This document shows positions 7,007 to 15,827 of a stretch of 18,674 nt of DNA, in pieces (position 1 is the first letter of the stretch; each line of letters begins with the position of its first letter). The notes beneath the pieces are model-generated. The model made no database searches and was not told the origin of the DNA. It worked only from the letters and a program-made list of their open reading frames with translations. The stretch comes from Bacteroidota bacterium. GTDB taxonomy: Bacteria > Bacteroidota > Bacteroidia > Bacteroidales > UBA4417. The stretch is taken from contig JAIFMH010000025.1 of the NCBI GenBank assembly GCA_020048595.1, forward strand, positions 1-18,674, in the 5' to 3' direction. Both the position numbers and the translations under genes were made by a program.

Positions 7007-10000
7007 TCATTTACTGCCCCTGATATAAATCCATCCTTTTAATTCTCCGATATCTTTTACATCCAGGATATAGAAATAGGTTCCGTCGGGCAGATGATCA
7101 CCATTCTCATTTTTTCCGTCCCACGCTTTGGTAGTGTTATTATAACCGGCAAATTCGCGCAATATATCACCCCAGCGATTGAAAATAATCACTGTATTAT
7201 CAGGATATTTTTCAATGCCACGCACCTTCCATACATCATTAATTCCATCATCATTTGGTGATAAGCCACTGTAAGCAAAGAGATCGTTGAGGCCTGGTTG
7301 CTTAACATTTACAAATACTGTGGCTTCTGAACAAAGTGAAGGATTAACATTGCTGCAGATCCTGTAACAGAATTCATCATCTCCTTCGTAATCGGAATAA
7401 GGCGTGTAGGTGATTGTATTGTCAGAATTGATAATTACCAGTCCATGTGCAGGATATCCGCAAATACTTACAGTTAAAGGATCATTGTCGGGGTTTTGAT
7501 CATTATCCAGTACATCGAAAGTACCTGATGCATTTATCAGTGTTGTATCATGATCAGCAACAGCAACCAGAGTATTGATATCATCAACCGTTATTTCAAC
7601 AGAGTCATCATCGGTACAGCCGGTAATGATGTCGAATACTGTTAATGTAAATGTGGTGGTAGCATTTAATGCAATCGTAATCGGATCCTCGTCCGAAGGA
7701 TTTAACAGTAATTCTGAAGGTCGCCAGTTCCAGGCATAAAATCCAGATCCACCTGATACTGAGCCAGACAATATGGTGGCTGTTCCGGGTACAATCGTTT
7801 GATCATCGCCTGCATCAGCAATCAGCGATCCGTTTACGATAATGTTCATTCCGTCAAATACTTCAGCATCACTGCACGCCCCATTGCCTTTTGCGCTGAG
7901 TGTAAGAATAGCAGTGCCTGAGAATCCGTTTGCAGGTGTAAATGTTGGATTCAATGCAGATGGATCGGAAATAATTCCGGCAGTATCAGGAGCGACAATC
8001 CACAGCAATGTGCTGATATTTAATGCGCTGGCCTGATTCAAAATAATTGTAGCACCGGCACACATAGTAGTATCAGCTCCGGCAAAAACCACAGCCTGTT
8101 CCTGAACTTCAATAAAAATTGTATCGTTACTGCATTCAACCGGTATTCCCGAATCGCATATGCTTACTATTACAAAATCAGAACCTGTATACCCGTTGTT
8201 TGGAGTATAATCGAAAGTTCCGGTTACTGCATCGGTTATGGTAAATGAGCCATGAGCTGCATCCTGAACCAGAATACTATTCAGCGTTAATGGCAGGTTA
8301 TTTTCAGGATCGGTATCACCATTAAAGATGGTACCACTATTAGTTAATGATCCGGTAAATGAGCCATCCTGGCAGGCGGCTATATTCTCATTTATTGTTA
8401 CAGGTGGCAAATTGGCCGGAAGCACAACTATAAATATAGTATCGCTGCTACAAGCTTGTGGTAACGGAATGCCTGCATCACACATGCTTACGATAACAAT
8501 ATCATTACCGATAAAATTCAGATCAGGTGTGTAGGTAAAGCTTCCGTCGGCAGCAACAACAAAGGTGCCGTTAACCGGATCCAAAACAGGGGTTGTTGTT
8601 ACAGTTATAGGCGTTCCATCCGGATCGTAGTGTCCATTCAGTAAAAGATTGCCGGATGTTGCCAGGTTATAATTTACAATCACTGAATCATTTAATGTAA
8701 CCGGCGGATCATTAACCGGATCGATGGTTATAAAAACCGTTGCTGTTGAAGTGCCTCCAACATTATCAGTTATGGTATATGTGAATGAATCTGTACCATT
8801 ATAATTAAGTGCTGGTGAATAAGTAAACGTGCCATCCGGATTAACTGATACCAAACCATTAAGCGGGGAAGTATTTGAAGTGACAATAATCGGAAGATTG
8901 CATGCAACCTGATCATTGTTCATTACATTATCATTCAGCGGCGTATCTTCGGCAGTAATATAAGTATCATTTGCTGCCTGTATTAATCCGGAAACTATTA
9001 TTTCCACATTAAATGGTGCTTCGCAATTGTTTGTATCCTGCACTGTAATAATATAGTTGCCTACAGCCAGATCGGCAAAGGTTCCGCCAGCCTGGTAAGG
9101 GCCACCGTCAATACTATACTGATACCCCGGGGTTCCGCCAGTACCTGCAACAGTTACTGAACCATTGGTGCCTGTAGCACAATCGAAATTAACCTGGTTG
9201 GTTATAGTAACCGTAAGAGTTGGTGGTTCTGTTATAAAAGCTGTATCCCTTACAACACATCCGGCAAAATCTGTAGTTGTTACTATGTAGGAACCGGCTG
9301 CCAGGGAAGTGATGGTAGCCGTGGTTTGAACCGGTACAGTATTCCACGAATAGGTGTAGGGTGCAGTACCGTCCGTTGCAGCAACAGTAGCGATTCCCGT
9401 AGCCTGGCCAGGACATAACACATTCGTCTGGCTGGCAATTGAAGCTTTTAAAGCATTTGCCGGTTCGGTTATTGTAGCTGATAAATCAAATGTACAATTA
9501 TTAGCATCCAAGGCAGTAATAGTATATACTCCGGCAGATAAACTGTCGAAAACACCACTTGTCTGGAATGCGCCACTATTGATCTTGTATTGATATGGCG
9601 GGATTCCTCCGCTGCCGGATACTGTGAGTGAACCGGTATTTCCGCCGCATGTAACATTAACCAGGTCCGAAATTGATGCTGTGAGCGCAGTGGCAGGTTC
9701 AGTAATGGAAATGAAAGCTGGTTTAAAACAGCCCAGTGAATCAAACACAGCTACTGTATATGTACCGGCTGGCAAGTTTGAAGCGGTTGCTGTTGTTTGT
9801 ACCGGGGTCGTCATCCATGCATATGTATATGGTGGAGTTCCTCCGCTGGCCAGTGCAGTGGCAGTTCCTGTTGAACCTCCGAAACACAGAACATCTGTTT
9901 TGGAAACTGCAACAACAAGAGGAGCAGGCTCTGTTATCGTAACACTGACAGGGACAATGCAGCCAGCCGCATCAGTTACAGTAACTGTATAATTACCTGT

Positions 10001-13000
10001 TGAAAGATTGGTAGCCGTTGGGCTCGTTTGAACAGGAACCGTATTCCAGGAATAAGTATATGGTGATGTTCCTCCGCTTGCTGTAACGGTTGCGCTTCCG
10101 GTTGATCCGCCGGAGCATAATACGTTTATCTGATCTGTAATTATAGCTGTTAAAGCGTTAGCCGGTTCAGTTATAGTAGCCGGAACAATAAAAGTGCAGT
10201 TGTTTGCATCCCTTACGGTAATAGTATATGTGCCTGCAATAAGGTTGTTAAAGGTCCCGCTTGCCTGAAAGGCTCCACCATTAATGTTGTATTCAATCGG
10301 GGCTATTCCACCACTGCCGGCTACTGTAATTAAGCCGGTATTTCCACCTGTACAAAGCACATTAACCTGGTTGCTTATTGACGCAATAAGTTTGGTAGCA
10401 GGTTGTGTAATAGTTACAAAAGCTGGTTTAAAGCAGCCTAAGGAATCAAATATTGCTACCGTATATGTACCGGCAGGAAGGTTTGATACAGTTGCTGTTG
10501 TTTGTATGGGAACTGTGAGCCATGCGTATGTGTATGGAGGAGTGCCTCCGCTTGCCAGGGCTGTAGCTGTACCTGTTGAGTCTCCGAAACACGAAACATC
10601 AGTTTTGAAAATAGTTACGATAAGTGGTGTCGGTTGAGTTATAGTAACATTAGCAGTGCTTATACAACCAGCAGCATCTGTTACGGTTACTGTATAACTG
10701 CGTGCCGGCAGGTTAATTGCAACGGCAGTAGTTTGAACCGGAACTGAATTCCAGGAATAGGTATAAGGTAATGTTCCCCCATTTACTGTTACTGATGCAC
10801 TTCCATTTGCCTGACCTGAACATAAAACATTAGTCTGGCTGGAGATTGTTGCAGTTAATGGACTTAATGGAGCAGTTATGGTAGCTGATAAATTAACAAT
10901 ACAATTGTTGGCATCTCTTGCAATAATAGTATAAACACCTCCTGCAAGGTTTGTGAATGCACCGCTTGCCTGGAAAGCTCCGCCATTAATGTTGTATTGG
11001 ATCGGAGCCACTCCGCCACTTCCGGTAACAGTAATTGATCCTGTATTGATTCCGGCACAGGCAACATTTATTACACTGGTAACTGAAGCTATAAGTTTAG
11101 TGGCAGGCTGGGTAATGGTAACAAAAGCTGGTCTAAAACAACCTAATGAGTCAAATACGGCAACAGTATATGTACCGGCAGGCAGGTTTGTAACAGTTGC
11201 TGTAGTTTGTATTGGAACCGTAAGCCATGCATAAGTATATGGCGGTGTGCCTCCGCTTGCCAGGGCTGTAGCTGTGCCTGTTGAATCTCCGAAACAAGAA
11301 ATATCTGTCTTGGTTACATTTACAATAAGCGGAGCAGGCTGGGTTATTGTTACATTAGCTGTACTTGTGCAACCTGCAGCATCGGTTACAGTAACAGTAT
11401 AATTGCGTGCTGTAAGATTGATGGCAACGGCAGCAGTTTGAACCGGAGTTGAATTCCAGGAATAAGTATAAGGTGATGTGCCTCCGGTTGCGGTTACTGT
11501 TGCACTTCCATTTGCTTGTCCTGAACATAAAACATTAGTCTGGCTGGAAATTGTAGCACTTAATGGACTTGCAGGTGCAGTGATAGTAGCGGGGATAGTA
11601 ACAGTACAGTTGTTGGCATCCCTGGCAATGATATTGTAAACTCCGGCTCCAAGGCCGTTGAAAGTTCCACTAGCCTGGAAGGTACCTCCATTGATATTGT
11701 ATTGTATCGGAGCAACGCCGCCACTTCCTGTCACGATAATTGAACCGGTATTGTTTCCGGCGCAGGCAACATTTACAATATTGGTTATTGAAGCTATAAG
11801 TTTAGTTGCAGGTTGGGTTATAGTAACAAATGCCGGTCTAAAGCACCCTAATGAGTCAAATACGGCAACAGTATAGGTGCCGGCCGGGAGGTTTGAAACA
11901 GTTGCCGTTGTTTGTATTGGAACGGTTAACCATGCATATGTATATGGCGGAGTGCCTCCACTTGCCAAAGCTGTTGCAGTGCCTGTCGAATCACTGAAAC
12001 AGGCGACATTAGTCTGTGATATAGCTACAACAAGAGGTGCAGGCTGTCCAATGGTAACAGTAGCTGTTACCCGGCAACCAAAAGCATCAATAGCGGTAAC
12101 CGTATAATTTTGAGCTGCCAGATTAATGGCTGTTGCTGTTGTTTGTACCGGAACAGTATTCCACGAATAGGTATAAGGAGTTGTTCCTCCGGTTGCCGTT
12201 ACTGTTGCAGTTCCATTTGACTGACCAGCGCATATTACATTGGTTTTGCCGGTTATTGAGGCGGAAAATGCTGTGGCCGACTGAATAATAGTAACTGGCA
12301 CACTTGAAGTACAATTATTTACATCTCTTACTATAATAGTGTACGCACCAGCAATCAGGCTGCCGAATGTGCCACTGGCCTGAAATGTTCCACCATTGAT
12401 ATTATACTGATAAGGTGGTAAACCTCCGTTTCCGGCAACGGTTACTGATCCTGTAGCTGTACCAAGGCATGATACATTTGTCTGGCTGCTTATTATTCCG
12501 GTAACAGCTGTTGCCGGTTGTGTGAGTGTTGCTGTTGTGGTGTTTACACAATTTTTTGAATCCCTGACGGTTATGGTATAAGTACCGGCTGCAAGATTTG
12601 GAAATGTAGCACCTGCCTGAAAGTTTACTCCATCAATACTATATTGATATGCAGGTGTGCCACCATTGCCGGCAACGGTTATGGAACCGGTTGAACTGCC
12701 AAAACATGTAGCATTAAACTGGCTGGCAACTGCAACTGTAAGTGATGCTGCTGGCTGAGAAACAGTAACTGAAGTTGTGCCGGTACAGCCATAAAAATCA
12801 GTTACAGCAACGGTATAAGTGCCGGGGAGCAGATTTGTGGCAGTTGATGTTGTTTGAGCCGGTACCGTGCTCCATGAATAGGTATATGGAGGTGATCCTC
12901 CGGTAATACTGACTGATGCGGTTCCATCATTACCTCCAAAACAGCTTATAGGTGTGCTGCTTCCGGTTAGATTCATTGCCGGCTCATTAATTACAGTTAC

Positions 13001-13813
13001 AGTTTGTGTGCACTGAGCTGAGTTCCCGCTGATATCGTTTGCTGTCCATAATACAAAAGTATTACCCAGTGGATATTGAGCAGGTGCATTACTGCTAAAA
13101 TTTAATATTCCACAATTGTCACTGACCGAAAGCAGGCTAAATGAAATCGGATCAGTTATGGTGGCGCAACTGGGAATGGTCAGCGTTTGGTTCAAAGGAC
13201 ATGTTATCAGTGGTATCTGGTTATCAGTAACCGTAACCGTAAAACTGCATGAATTTGTTGAACCACCGGCATCAGTAACTCTGTATGTAACTGCTGTTAT
13301 TCCCTTATTGAAAAGGTAGGCACCTGAGATATTATTTATTCCGCTGATTGGCGAAGCTGCAATTGTAGTCCCGGTCATTGTCCAGGTAAGGGTTGTTATA
13401 TCGCCATCTGGATCATTTATTGTCGCGCCAACACCACTTTTGGATGCAGTGCAAAAACCAGGGTCGGTATTTGTTGTAATATTTCCTGGACATACAATTG
13501 TTGGAGGAGCAGCCATTGCTTTCCCCGGGATATAATTTTGATTTGATTTCTTTTTTAAGAGATTGTAAAGAGAATATTGTGAACTACCTTCAAATGAAAG
13601 TTTAGAAGTATCAGGATTTCCAAAAGCAGGATTAAACAGTATAACGGCCGAAGTATTTTTGCTCACGGCCAGGTTTGCCGGTTTTGTTGATTCAAAATCT
13701 GTTTTAAGCGACGATGTACCGGCCAGGGACGTTGCGCTATACAAATAAGGTATAAGCAGGAAAAAAAATCCTAATGCCTTATTGCAGATTCGAATATATA
13801 AAGATTTCTTCAT
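7007..13813 (-). CDS. Giant T9SS-secreted SprB-like repeat adhesin with type B sorting domain
   Basis: The 2268-residue protein begins with a signal peptide (~1-32). Residues ~100-280 carry two HYR-like modules (TIVCPGNIT and LITCPLNQT). Residues ~287-1607 hold 17 SprB-type repeats of ~78 residues, each starting near C.G...G and ending near D..(G/N)C. Residues ~1610-1905 contain three cadherin/Ig-like (Big_9-type) modules with DGTFTYSP-like strands. Residues ~1905-2080 hold PKD-like modules (DAGDDQTIVPG), and ~2080-2175 another Big_9-like module. Residues ~2175-2268 are the CHU_C/type B sorting domain (SPNDDGINDVW, IFNRWGDI, PDGTYFY). The sorting domain directs T9SS export. By analogy with SprB it may be a gliding or attachment adhesin, although gliding itself is not shown. 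It heads an operon with its PorP/SprF partner and a PorE-like protein. Confidence 0.95.
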   Translation of the reverse strand: MKKSLYIRICNKALGFFFLLIPYLYSATSLAGTSSLKTDFESTKPANLAVSKNTSAVILFNPAFGNPDTSKLSFEGSSQYSLYNLLKKKSNQNYIPGKAMAAPPTIVCPGNITTNTDPGFCTASKSGVGATINDPDGDITTLTWTMTGTTIAASPISGINNISGAYLFNKGITAVTYRVTDAGGSTNSCSFTVTVTDNQIPLITCPLNQTLTIPSCATITDPISFSLLSVSDNCGILNFSSNAPAQYPLGNTFVLWTANDISGNSAQCTQTVTVINEPAMNLTGSSTPISCFGGNDGTASVSITGGSPPYTYSWSTVPAQTTSTATNLLPGTYTVAVTDFYGCTGTTSVTVSQPAASLTVAVASQFNATCFGSSTGSITVAGNGGTPAYQYSIDGVNFQAGATFPNLAAGTYTITVRDSKNCVNTTTATLTQPATAVTGIISSQTNVSCLGTATGSVTVAGNGGLPPYQYNINGGTFQASGTFGSLIAGAYTIIVRDVNNCTSSVPVTIIQSATAFSASITGKTNVICAGQSNGTATVTATGGTTPYTYSWNTVPVQTTATAINLAAQNYTVTAIDAFGCRVTATVTIGQPAPLVVAISQTNVACFSDSTGTATALASGGTPPYTYAWLTVPIQTTATVSNLPAGTYTVAVFDSLGCFRPAFVTITQPATKLIASITNIVNVACAGNNTGSIIVTGSGGVAPIQYNINGGTFQASGTFNGLGAGVYNIIARDANNCTVTIPATITAPASPLSATISSQTNVLCSGQANGSATVTATGGTSPYTYSWNSTPVQTAAVAINLTARNYTVTVTDAAGCTSTANVTITQPAPLIVNVTKTDISCFGDSTGTATALASGGTPPYTYAWLTVPIQTTATVTNLPAGTYTVAVFDSLGCFRPAFVTITQPATKLIASVTSVINVACAGINTGSITVTGSGGVAPIQYNINGGAFQASGAFTNLAGGVYTIIARDANNCIVNLSATITAPLSPLTATISSQTNVLCSGQANGSASVTVNGGTLPYTYSWNSVPVQTTAVAINLPARSYTVTVTDAAGCISTANVTITQPTPLIVTIFKTDVSCFGDSTGTATALASGGTPPYTYAWLTVPIQTTATVSNLPAGTYTVAIFDSLGCFKPAFVTITQPATKLIASISNQVNVLCTGGNTGLITVAGSGGIAPIEYNINGGAFQASGTFNNLIAGTYTITVRDANNCTFIVPATITEPANALTAIITDQINVLCSGGSTGSATVTASGGTSPYTYSWNTVPVQTSPTATNLSTGNYTVTVTDAAGCIVPVSVTITEPAPLVVAVSKTDVLCFGGSTGTATALASGGTPPYTYAWMTTPVQTTATASNLPAGTYTVAVFDSLGCFKPAFISITEPATALTASISDLVNVTCGGNTGSLTVSGSGGIPPYQYKINSGAFQTSGVFDSLSAGVYTITALDANNCTFDLSATITEPANALKASIASQTNVLCPGQATGIATVAATDGTAPYTYSWNTVPVQTTATITSLAAGSYIVTTTDFAGCVVRDTAFITEPPTLTVTITNQVNFDCATGTNGSVTVAGTGGTPGYQYSIDGGPYQAGGTFADLAVGNYIITVQDTNNCEAPFNVEIIVSGLIQAANDTYITAEDTPLNDNVMNNDQVACNLPIIVTSNTSPLNGLVSVNPDGTFTYSPALNYNGTDSFTYTITDNVGGTSTATVFITIDPVNDPPVTLNDSVIVNYNLATSGNLLLNGHYDPDGTPITVTTTPVLDPVNGTFVVAADGSFTYTPDLNFIGNDIVIVSMCDAGIPLPQACSSDTIFIVVLPANLPPVTINENIAACQDGSFTGSLTNSGTIFNGDTDPENNLPLTLNSILVQDAAHGSFTITDAVTGTFDYTPNNGYTGSDFVIVSICDSGIPVECSNDTIFIEVQEQAVVFAGADTTMCAGATIILNQASALNISTLLWIVAPDTAGIISDPSALNPTFTPANGFSGTAILTLSAKGNGACSDAEVFDGMNIIVNGSLIADAGDDQTIVPGTATILSGSVSGGSGFYAWNWRPSELLLNPSDEDPITIALNATTTFTLTVFDIITGCTDDDSVEITVDDINTLVAVADHDTTLINASGTFDVLDNDQNPDNDPLTVSICGYPAHGLVIINSDNTITYTPYSDYEGDDEFCYRICSNVNPSLCSEATVFVNVKQPGLNDLFAYSGLSPNDDGINDVWKVRGIEKYPDNTVIIFNRWGDILREFAGYNNTTKAWDGKNENGDHLPDGTYFYILDVKDIGELKGWIYIRGSK
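8990..12955 (-). repeat. Array of 17 SprB-type repeats with 705-bp higher-order period
   Basis: Reading along the protein, repeats fall into three types: A (PYTYSWNTVPVQT), A' (PYTYAWLTVPIQT with FDSLGC) and B (QYNINGG.FQASG). The order is A-B-B, then four (A-A'-B) units, then A-B. Landmarks recur with fixed spacing. The A' motif is at 9717, 10422, 11127 and 11832 (705 each). The start of the A repeat is at 9414, 10116, 10821, 11526 and 12231 (702, 705, 705, 705); the one-codon shortening lies in the last B of the four units. The array therefore grew by duplication of a three-repeat block, not of single repeats. Confidence 0.9.
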
Positions 13814-13844
13814 GTCGGTGGTATTAATCTTTAACTTTATTATC

Positions 13845-13878
13845 CCGGAAGCAGTTAAGCCCTTTTGCTTCGGTTTTT
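13845..13878. promoter_or_regulatory. Hairpin in the leader of the adhesin operon
   Basis: CCGGAAGCA (13845-13853) and TGCTTCGG (13866-13873) form an 8-bp stem with one bulged G and a 12-base loop, followed on the plus strand by five Ts. Read on the plus strand it resembles a terminator, but no plus-strand gene precedes it. On the minus strand it would lie about 30 bases upstream of the adhesin start codon, in the 5' leader, where it could affect translation or stability of the mRNA. The role is inference. Confidence 0.35.
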
Positions 13879-14453
13879 AACAGGCTGAAATGGAACTATA
13901 GCTATTTTGATATTTCACGGCGTGATTTAACATTTTCCTTCACTTCATTCCAACAAAGCCGTTTTTAAGTTATACGTCTAATTTATGTGCAAGTTATTAC
14001 AAAAAAATGCCAGCGTTAGGTCGCTTCAAATAAGTTATTAAACGATTTATTAACAACTATATGTCAGTATATCAATAAGATAAGTGATATTTTGTGAACC
14101 TGTTTTTTTACTCTTTCTCTAACCCAGATGACATATTTCAATCCTGATACGTTAAAATTTTAAGTTTGGAGGTCTGTGAGAGTAAAACCACTGATTCAGT
14201 GATCTGTACAAATCAAGGTTTACTATTTAACTGAACAGTATGATATTTTCTCAAATTGAGTGATCAGGATAAAATATAAAGGTTTAGAGAAACGTGAATG
14301 AGATTGACTGATATTCTTAAGTATAACAAATCCTGTAACCTTTATTTATATATATATATCAATGATTTTCCATTAAAGTAGCCAAATAATATAAAAAGAA
14401 AAAGTTTCCAATAGTTATTCTGAAAATCCGTTACATATTAAACGTTTCTTTAT

Positions 14454-14461
14454 TACTTTTG
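14454..14461 (+). promoter_or_regulatory. Bacteroidetes -7 promoter box for the OmpA lipoprotein gene
   Basis: TACTTTTG fits TAnnTTTG, the -7 element of Bacteroidetes sigma-ABfr promoters. A matching TTTG at -33 is not obvious. If used, transcription would start near 14468 and leave a ~95-115 base AT-rich 5' untranslated leader. Confidence 0.5.
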
Positions 14462-14583
14462 CAAAACGTAAATTAAAACTAACTAAAACTTGGATTCAGA
14501 ATGTGTTAAATAGATTAGGCAAATCTTAACTATTTGTAAATCTGATAGAAATAAATATAATTATGCAATTTAAAACAAAAAAG

Positions 14584-15453
14584 ATGAAAACAAAATTCCT
14601 TTTAGTAATGGGACTCGCAGCAATAATGCTGGGGACTTCGTGCGTAAGCCAGAAAAAATACAAAGCTCAGACCAGCAGTCTTGATGCCCTGAATGAGCAG
14701 TATTCAAAAAAACAGAACGATTTAAATGCCTGTGAAACTGCCAAAGCCAATTATCTGAAGCAGATCGATGACCTTAACAAGCAACTGGCTGATTTAAAAA
14801 AGGAGCAAGCTTATCTTAAAGAAAACAACACTTTAGCTTTAAGCCAGTTAGAGAATCTTTCGGTTATTACCAGTTCACAGGCTGAAAGTATCAAAAAGTC
14901 GATGGACAACCTCGGTATGAAAGATGCTTATATTCAAGGCTTGCAAACTTCGCTGGCACAAAAAGATTCGCTCAACATGGCTTTGGTTATGAACCTGAAA
15001 GGCGCTATTGGCGATATGAATGACAAAGACATCAATATTAAAGTAGATAAAGGTGTTGTATTTATTGATATTTCCGATAAATTGTTGTTCAAAAGCGGTA
15101 GTTATGTAGTAACCGACGAAGCTAAGAACGTACTTGGCAAAGTTGCCCAGGTTCTGAAAAACCAGCCTGGTATGGATTTTATGGTTGAAGGTCATACCGA
15201 TAATGTTCCTTTTATGAAAAAAGGGGAATTGGTTGACAACTGGGATTTAAGTGTAAAACGTTCGACTACAATTGTTCGTTTACTTCAGACTCAGTACGGA
15301 CTTGATCCTGCAAGTATTATTGCCGCCGGACGCAGCGAATATCAACCAATAGCTGAAAACACTTCTGCTGAAGGCAAAGCTGCCAACCGCAGAACCCGTA
15401 TCGTAATTTTGCCACAGCTGGATCAGTTCTTCAAATTGCTCGAGAAAAAATAA
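14584..15453 (+). CDS. OmpA-family lipoprotein with coiled coil (MotB/YiaD-like peptidoglycan anchor)
   Basis: I place the start at the ATG at 14584 (289 residues) because it gives a compact lipoprotein signal: MKTK, a hydrophobic core, then LGTSC with Cys20 as the lipidated residue. An in-frame ATG at 14563 adds seven residues and would weaken the signal. Residues ~25-130 are charged with heptad-like spacing and predict a long coiled coil. Residues ~145-280 are an OmpA C-terminal domain, with the peptidoglycan-binding features GHTDNVP, NWDLSVKR and NRRTRIVI. It probably anchors the outer membrane to peptidoglycan. The gene stands alone, divergent from the T9SS adhesin operon, with its own promoter box and terminator. 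It resembles general envelope OmpA lipoproteins; a link to the T9SS genes is not shown. Confidence 0.93.
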   Translation: MKTKFLLVMGLAAIMLGTSCVSQKKYKAQTSSLDALNEQYSKKQNDLNACETAKANYLKQIDDLNKQLADLKKEQAYLKENNTLALSQLENLSVITSSQAESIKKSMDNLGMKDAYIQGLQTSLAQKDSLNMALVMNLKGAIGDMNDKDINIKVDKGVVFIDISDKLLFKSGSYVVTDEAKNVLGKVAQVLKNQPGMDFMVEGHTDNVPFMKKGELVDNWDLSVKRSTTIVRLLQTQYGLDPASIIAAGRSEYQPIAENTSAEGKAANRRTRIVILPQLDQFFKLLEKK

Positions 15454-15501
15454 GTGTCAACACCTGAATGATTTTAAAAACCATTCCGGAATAGAATAAT
15501 T

Positions 15502-15555
15502 AGCCCGAAGTATTTTCTGCCTTTAGTAAAGCAGATACTACTCCGGGCTTTTTTT
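15502..15555 (+). terminator. Rho-independent terminator after the OmpA lipoprotein gene
   Basis: AGCCCG (15502-15507) pairs with CGGGCT (15544-15549), and an inner stem pairs AGTAT..TCTGC with GCAGATACT around a CTTTAGTAAA loop, followed by a run of seven Ts. It lies 48 bases after the stop codon and could also shield the minus-strand regulator gene from readthrough. Confidence 0.9.
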
Positions 15556-15614
15556 ATCACTGTTATTTTATGAATAATCTGGCAGTTGTTGAGGCTACGG
15601 AAATTGTTGGATTA

Positions 15615-15824
15615 TCAGCTTCGATCAGCATATTCCAAAATGTCACCAGGCTGGCAGTCCAGGGCTTTGCAAATTGATTCTAAGGTGCTGAACCGGATTG
15701 CTTTTGCCTTTCCGGTCTTTAAGATAGAAAGGTTAGATAATGTCAGGTCAACTCTTTCAGAAAGTTCATTCAGAGAAATCTTCCGTTTTGCCATCATCAC
15801 ATCTAAGTTTACAATAATTGGCAT
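15615..15824 (-). CDS. Small XRE/Cro-type HTH regulator (YozG-like)
   Basis: This 69-residue protein is essentially a single helix-turn-helix domain. MPIIVNLDVMMAKRKISLNE opens it, SERVDLTLSNLSILKTGKA covers the recognition region, and STLESICKALDCQPGDIL is the usual closing helix of this family. It starts three bases after the stop codon of the DUF2975 gene, so the two are surely co-transcribed. DUF2975 membrane proteins are commonly paired with just this type of small regulator. The likely role is to control its own operon or a small regulon in response to a state sensed by the membrane partner, but neither the signal nor the targets are known. Confidence 0.9.
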   Translation of the reverse strand: MPIIVNLDVMMAKRKISLNELSERVDLTLSNLSILKTGKAKAIRFSTLESICKALDCQPGDILEYADRS

Positions 15825-15827
15825 AGC

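Larger units (their letters stand above)
13814..14562. other. AT-rich divergent intergenic region, no gene
   Basis: This ~750-base spacer separates the minus-strand adhesin operon from the plus-strand OmpA lipoprotein gene. It has no supported coding frame on either strand. It contains the leader hairpin at 13845-13878, a perfect CACTGA-T-TCAGTG palindrome at 14189-14201 that could be an operator or the core of a small RNA stem, a short TA tract around 14348-14359, and the -7 box at 14454-14461. I found no convincing TAnnTTTG box for the adhesin operon on the minus strand. Confidence 0.5.

Noticed and set aside
9624..12107. Several plus-strand open frames of 70-120 codons antisense to the adhesin repeats
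   Set aside because: They recur with the 705-bp period and arise because the repetitive adhesin lacks stops in the opposite frame. Their Val/Ala/Pro-rich products are complements of the repeats, not real proteins.
8990..12955. Could the regular repeats be a CRISPR array?
   Set aside because: The periods are ~234 and 705 bp, the repeats are coding, and there are no short identical repeats with unique spacers.
14341..14362. TA-repeat tract as a phase-variation switch
   Set aside because: The tract is short and ~200 bases from either start codon, outside the predicted promoter, so no link to expression can be supported.
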